DNA of 9,971 nt, from positions 1 to 9,971 of the forward strand of contig JAZKZE010000173.1 of the NCBI GenBank assembly GCA_045612485.1, given 5' to 3'. The position numbers and the translations under genes were made by a program. The DNA comes from RGIG5327 sp045612485 (lineage in GTDB: Bacteria > Verrucomicrobiota > Lentisphaeria > Victivallales > UBA1829). The notes beneath the pieces were generated by a model. The model saw only the letters and a program-made list of their open reading frames with translations. It had not been told where the DNA came from and made no database searches. Below, one piece after another: positions 7,043-9,971 of the stretch (position 1 is the stretch's first letter; the number at the start of each line of letters is the position of its first letter).

Positions 7043-7160
7043 TATAAGGAAAAAATTGACGGATGACAAAGAATCATAATCCGGCTGTTCCCGGGCAGGG
7101 AAAAAACTGCCGGAAAAAGGGAAAAAAAGAGGAAAAAGATATTTTTTTCTTAAATAAAGG

Positions 7161-7190
7161 TTGTAATTTGCCCGCAGTATGTTATATTAT
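7161..7190 (+). promoter_or_regulatory. Probable rex promoter
   Basis: TTGTAA at 7161-7166 is followed after 16 bp by TATATT at 7183-7188 (or after 18 bp by TATTAT at 7185-7190), a plausible sigma70-type promoter. The transcript would start around 7195-7198, about 30 bases before the rex start codon, leaving a short leader that carries the ribosome binding site at 7213-7217. This also argues against translation starting at the ATG at 7179, which would lie inside the promoter. Confidence 0.5.
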
Positions 7191-7226
7191 TTAAGTAAAA
7201 AAGAAAATCAGTCAGGAAAAAAATCC

Positions 7227-7892
7227 ATGAGCCGAATCAAAGTTCAAAATTCACCTACCATCCGCAGGATGCCTACCTATCTTCACAAACTTCTGAAGAT
7301 GCGTCTGGAAGGCAAACATCATGTATCCTCCACGGAACTGGCGGAATATATGAATATTGAACCTATTGTGGTGCGCAAGGATATTGCTCTTACCGGGATC
7401 GCCGGACAGCGGAGAGTGGGCTATGATGTGAATGAATTGATCCGCTACATCAAAAATTATCTTTCCTGGCAGAAAAATATCACAGCCACCCTTATCGGCG
7501 CGGGTTCTCTGGGAACAGCTCTTCTGGGATATGATGATTTCAGCCACTACGGTCTGAACATCGAATCAGTTTTTGATTGCGATGAAAACAAGATCGGCAA
7601 AGAGATCCGAGGCAGGGAGGTATATGATATCGCCACTCTGGAAAACCGCCTGAAAACCGCTCCGCCGGATATTGCCATCGTATGTGTCTCCAATGCCGCC
7701 GCCCAGAGTGTGGTGGATCGTCTGATCTCTGTAGGAATCAAATATTTCTGGAATTTTGCCAATGTATCGTTACATGTTCCCAAAGGCGTGATCGTACAGA
7801 GGGAGGTTATCGCAGGCGGGCTGGCAATGCTCACAGTGAAGATGAAATTGAGTTCCATGAAACCGGGTGATACGGTGGATGTGGAGGAATGA
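7227..7892 (+). CDS. rex: Redox-sensing transcriptional repressor Rex
   Basis: 221 residues, typical for Rex (about 205-230). The N-terminal winged helix (about 10-70) contains SSTELAEYMNIEPIVVRKDIALTG (from 34), the Rex recognition-helix region, then VGYDV at 64-68. The Rossmann domain starts at about 85 with the dinucleotide motif GAGSLG (91-96), followed by an acidic residue ending the second strand (D117/D119). The C-terminal helix that swaps between subunits is at about 190-210. Rex binds operators when NADH is low and releases them when NADH binds, derepressing fermentation and hydrogenase genes. The start at 7227 has CAGGA at 7213-7217, nine bases upstream; an in-frame ATG at 7179 adds 16 non-Rex-like residues and overlaps the probable promoter. 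The adjacent hydrogenase genes are the obvious target; autoregulation is possible. Confidence 0.92.
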   Translation: MSRIKVQNSPTIRRMPTYLHKLLKMRLEGKHHVSSTELAEYMNIEPIVVRKDIALTGIAGQRRVGYDVNELIRYIKNYLSWQKNITATLIGAGSLGTALLGYDDFSHYGLNIESVFDCDENKIGKEIRGREVYDIATLENRLKTAPPDIAIVCVSNAAAQSVVDRLISVGIKYFWNFANVSLHVPKGVIVQREVIAGGLAMLTVKMKLSSMKPGDTVDVEE

Positions 7893-7908
7893 AACAGAAA
7901 AGAGTATA

Positions 7909-7938
7909 TCCGCCGGAAATGGCGGAATAAGTTTTTAT
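7909..7938 (+). terminator. Weak hairpin after rex, possible terminator or attenuator
   Basis: TCCGCC (7909-7914) and GGCGGA (7921-7926) form a 6-bp, G/C-rich stem with a 6-nt loop, 16 bases after the rex stop. It is followed by ATAAGTTTTTA, with only five Ts and not directly at the stem. It may give partial termination between rex and hydC, or mark the end of a processed transcript. Confidence 0.4.
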
Positions 7939-7967
7939 AACAATAACATTAACCACTAACCATTAAC
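7938..7967 (+). repeat. Array of five TAAC motifs before hydC
   Basis: TAAC begins at 7938, 7944, 7950, 7957 and 7964, spaced 6, 6, 7 and 7 bp. The last three lie in three tandem heptamers CATTAAC, CACTAAC, CATTAAC (7947-7967). The array ends six bases before the hydC ribosome binding site AAGG (7973-7976). It lacks G entirely, so as RNA it would be unstructured. Confidence 0.65.
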
Positions 7968-7983
7968 AAAACAAGGTAAAAAA

Positions 7984-8499
7984 ATGTGCTGTAACAAAAT
8001 GTCGGAAGGTGCGGCTGCCAAATTCGCCGAGCTGGATGCTTTTATCGACGGTCTCAACATCAACCGCGATGACGTCCGCCGCCGTGGCCGCTTGATTCAG
8101 GTCCTCCACAAAGCGCAGAGTATCTTCGGATACCTCCCCCGCGAAGTGCAGTGCCATGTGGCAAAGAAACTTATCCTGCCGGAATCTGCTGTTTCCGGAG
8201 TGGTAAGCTTCTACAACTACTTCACCACTATTCCCAAAGGAAAGTACAACATCGACGTGTGCATGGGTACCGCCTGCTACGTGAAAGGTTCTGAAAGAGT
8301 TCTTTCCGAACTGGAACGCGTTCTGGGTATCAAAGCAGATACCACTCCCACTGCGGATGGTCTTTTCTCCATTTCCGCACTGCGTTGCGTCGGTGCCTGC
8401 GGTCTTGCCCCTGTGATGATGGTCAACGGCAAGGTCTATGGTAAAGTCACCCCCGCCAAAGCGGTGGAAATCGTAAACGAATACAAGAAACAGGGCTGA
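7984..8499 (+). CDS. hydC: NuoE/HndA-type [2Fe-2S] subunit of NAD(P)-linked hydrogenase (HydC-like)
   Basis: 171 residues, the usual size of NuoE/HydC subunits. An N-terminal helical part (about 10-80, with LIQVLHKAQSIFGYLP at 37-52) precedes a thioredoxin-like ferredoxin fold. It has the four cluster ligands C93 and C98 (CMGTAC) and C135 and C139 (CVGAC), which bind one [2Fe-2S] cluster. The protein passes electrons between the flavin subunit and the rest of a cytoplasmic complex. AAGG at 7973-7976 supports the start at 7984; an in-frame ATG at 7999 is less well placed. Its stop is three bases from the start of the NuoF-like gene, whose N-terminal ferredoxin domain points to a HydABC/Hnd hydrogenase rather than to membrane complex I. 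NuoE of complex I or a formate dehydrogenase gamma subunit are alternatives. Rex just upstream fits redox control. Confidence 0.88.
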   Translation: MCCNKMSEGAAAKFAELDAFIDGLNINRDDVRRRGRLIQVLHKAQSIFGYLPREVQCHVAKKLILPESAVSGVVSFYNYFTTIPKGKYNIDVCMGTACYVKGSERVLSELERVLGIKADTTPTADGLFSISALRCVGACGLAPVMMVNGKVYGKVTPAKAVEIVNEYKKQG

Positions 8500-8502
8500 T
8501 TT

Positions 8503-9971
8503 ATGAATATGATTTCTTCCAAAGAAGCAATGCTGAAAGCCTATGATGCCTGCAAAGGCCTTCTCGGTCTCCGCAGCGTTGCCCCCCATGACCTCAACTC
8601 CACCAAAAAAGAACTGCTCTGCTGCGGCGGTACAGGCTGCCACGCTTCCAATTCTCCTCTCCTCATGGAAAATCTGCGTGCTGCCATCAAAGAACACGGT
8701 CTGGAAAATGATGTAAAAGTCGTTCAGACCGGTTGCTTCGGTTTCTGCGCCCAGGGTCCCATTGTCAAGGTCATGCCTGACAATGTGTTCTATGTACAGG
8801 TCACTCCCGAAGATGCCAGAGAGATCGTGGAAACCCACGTTGTGAACCACAAGATCGTTGACAGACTTCTCTTTGTAGAACCCATCCTGAAAAACCGTGT
8901 TCAGGACTATGCCCAGATGAGCTTCTACGCCAAACAGATGCGTATTGCTCTGCGTAACTGCGGTCTCATCGATCCTGAAGTGCTTGAAGAATACATCGCC
9001 AACGAAGGTTATCTTGCTCTCGCAAAATGTCTCTTTGACATGACTCCCGAACAGGTCGTGCAGGAAGTCCTCAACTCCGGTCTCTGCGGACGCGGTGGTG
9101 CCGGATTCCCCACAGGTCTGAAATGGAAGATCGCTGCCGGCGTGAAAGCAGACGAAAAATACATCGTCTGTAATGCTGACGAAGGTGACCCCGGTGCATT
9201 CATGGACCGTTCCATCATGGAAGGTGACCCCAACAGCATCATCGAAGCTATGGCTATCGGTGCTTATGCTATCGGCGCACAGCAGGGTCTGGTTTACATC
9301 CGTGCTGAATATCCCCTCGCCGTTTCCCGTCTGGAAATCGCCATCAAACAGGCAAGAGCATGCGGACTTCTCGGCAAAAACATCATGGGTACCGATTTCT
9401 GCTTCGATATCGAAATCAAACTGGGTGCCGGTGCATTCGTTTGCGGTGAAGAAACTGCTCTCATTCACTCCATGGAAGGTTCCCGCGGCGAACCCACCAC
9501 CAAGCCTCCCTTCCCTGCCAACATCGGCGGCGGTTACTGGGGCTGCTCCACCAACGTGAACAACGTGGAAACCTATGCTTCCATTCCTGAAATCATCCGC
9601 AAGGGTGCTGCATGGTATGCAAAGATCGGTAACTGGAAGCCTGAACTGGATGCCAACGGAAACTTTGTGAAGACTGTAAGCGGTAACGCCGGTACAAAGG
9701 TGTTTGCTCTTGCCGGTCAGATCAACAACGTGGGTCTCGTTGAAGTTCCCATGGGTACCACCCTCAGAGAAATCATCTATGACATCGGCGGCGGAATTTC
9801 CGGCGGCCGTGAATTCAAAGCTGTACAGACCGGCGGACCCTCCGGCGGATGTATCACCAAAGAAAACCTGGATACCCCCATCGACTACGGAAACCTGGGT
9901 AAGATCGGTTCCATGATGGGTTCCGGCGGTATGATCGTTCTTTCCGATAAAGACTGTATGCCCGCAATGGC
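8503..9971 (+). CDS. hydB: NuoF/HndC-type NAD(P)H- and FMN-binding hydrogenase subunit (HydB-like), 3' truncated by window
   Basis: At least 489 residues; the frame is open to the right edge, so the C-terminus is missing. An N-terminal thioredoxin-like [2Fe-2S] domain (about 35-115) has ligands C41, C46 (CGGTGC) and C78, C82 (CFGFC). Then comes the Nuo51 FMN/NAD(H) domain: GRGGAGFPTGLKW at 196-208, CNADEGDPGAFMDRSIMEGDP at 223-243, and the region GAGAFVCGEETAL at 308-320. An SLBB-type segment follows at about 400-450. Family members carry a 4Fe-4S SxxCxxC domain and often C-terminal ferredoxin clusters beyond this point, not in view. In HydABC this subunit holds FMN and oxidises or reduces NAD(H). 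The start at 8503 has AGGG at 8492-8495, inside the preceding gene's end; M3 (8509) is an alternative. Complex I NuoF normally lacks the N-terminal ferredoxin domain, which favours HydB/HndC. Confidence 0.9.
   Translation, partial: MNMISSKEAMLKAYDACKGLLGLRSVAPHDLNSTKKELLCCGGTGCHASNSPLLMENLRAAIKEHGLENDVKVVQTGCFGFCAQGPIVKVMPDNVFYVQVTPEDAREIVETHVVNHKIVDRLLFVEPILKNRVQDYAQMSFYAKQMRIALRNCGLIDPEVLEEYIANEGYLALAKCLFDMTPEQVVQEVLNSGLCGRGGAGFPTGLKWKIAAGVKADEKYIVCNADEGDPGAFMDRSIMEGDPNSIIEAMAIGAYAIGAQQGLVYIRAEYPLAVSRLEIAIKQARACGLLGKNIMGTDFCFDIEIKLGAGAFVCGEETALIHSMEGSRGEPTTKPPFPANIGGGYWGCSTNVNNVETYASIPEIIRKGAAWYAKIGNWKPELDANGNFVKTVSGNAGTKVFALAGQINNVGLVEVPMGTTLREIIYDIGGGISGGREFKAVQTGGPSGGCITKENLDTPIDYGNLGKIGSMMGSGGMIVLSDKDCMPAM

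Larger units (their letters stand above)
6909..7226. promoter_or_regulatory. Divergent control region between the kinase gene and rex
   Basis: A 318-bp A/T-rich stretch without a gene. It must carry the start signals of both the minus-strand kinase operon and plus-strand rex. Visible elements are a perfect palindrome at 7027-7042, a Rex-box-like sequence at 6998-7015 (weak), a small hairpin GGCAG/CTGCC at 7094-7111, an unbroken 28-base purine tract at 7112-7139, and a promoter-like pair in front of rex. The minus-strand promoter could not be placed with confidence. Confidence 0.6.

Noticed and set aside
7056..7080. TTGACG ... CATAAT as a rex promoter
   Set aside because: The spacer is only 13 bp, too short for a standard promoter, and the pair at 7161-7190 is better placed.
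7179..7226. ATG at 7179 as the rex start
   Set aside because: It adds 16 residues not seen in Rex proteins, has no nearby ribosome binding site, and overlaps the likely -10 box.
7963..9468. A 501-codon open frame on the minus strand opposite hydC and hydB
   Set aside because: It lies wholly antisense to two genes with clear catalytic and cluster motifs. Its composition (many His, Phe, Asp, Gly, Thr) is what the reverse of strongly biased codons gives, and it has no recognisable domain.

Overview
The window suggests a fermentative, strictly anaerobic bacterium of medium G+C content with short intergenic gaps. The redox repressor Rex sits directly upstream of genes for the NuoE-like and NuoF-like subunits of a soluble, NAD(P)-linked [FeFe]-hydrogenase complex. 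Carbohydrate-type genes fill the other half. The mix (a Gfo/Idh/MocA oxidoreductase, a six-hairpin-like protein, a Rex/Hyd module) would fit gut anaerobes such as Victivallis-type Lentisphaerota, but the sequence alone does not fix the phylum. Layout: 1-203 is non-coding, with a perfect 10-bp inverted repeat at the left edge, a 9-bp direct repeat and a weak promoter. 204-3366 (+) is a tight three-gene operon joined by two ATGA stop/start overlaps: a class II aldolase, a 634-residue protein that looks like an alpha/alpha-barrel (six-hairpin) carbohydrate protein without a recognisable named family, and an unrecognised four-helix membrane protein. A bidirectional terminator at about 3381-3426 separates it from the convergent minus-strand pair. 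3455-6908 (-) holds a membrane-bound hybrid histidine kinase (two TM helices, PAS, DHp, HATPase, receiver) followed 40 bp downstream by a Gfo/Idh/MocA oxidoreductase. The kinase has a good ATP-binding domain and receiver, but the position where NtrB-type kinases carry the phospho-accepting histidine reads as arginine. 6909-7226 is an AT-rich divergent control region with a 16-bp perfect palindrome, a purine tract and a promoter for rex. 7227-7892 (+) is rex. After a small hairpin and an array of five TAAC motifs come hydC (7984-8499) and hydB (8503 to beyond the right edge, truncated by the window). How they work together: Rex senses the NADH/NAD+ ratio and would be expected to control the hydrogenase genes beside it, so that H2 production rises when NADH accumulates. 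HydC and HydB carry [2Fe-2S] centres and, in HydB, the FMN/NAD(H) site. The catalytic HydA subunit should lie just past the right edge. The left-hand operon and the kinase/oxidoreductase pair look like separate carbohydrate-related units with no visible link to the hydrogenase module. No rRNA, tRNA, CRISPR array, transposase or integrase was seen.
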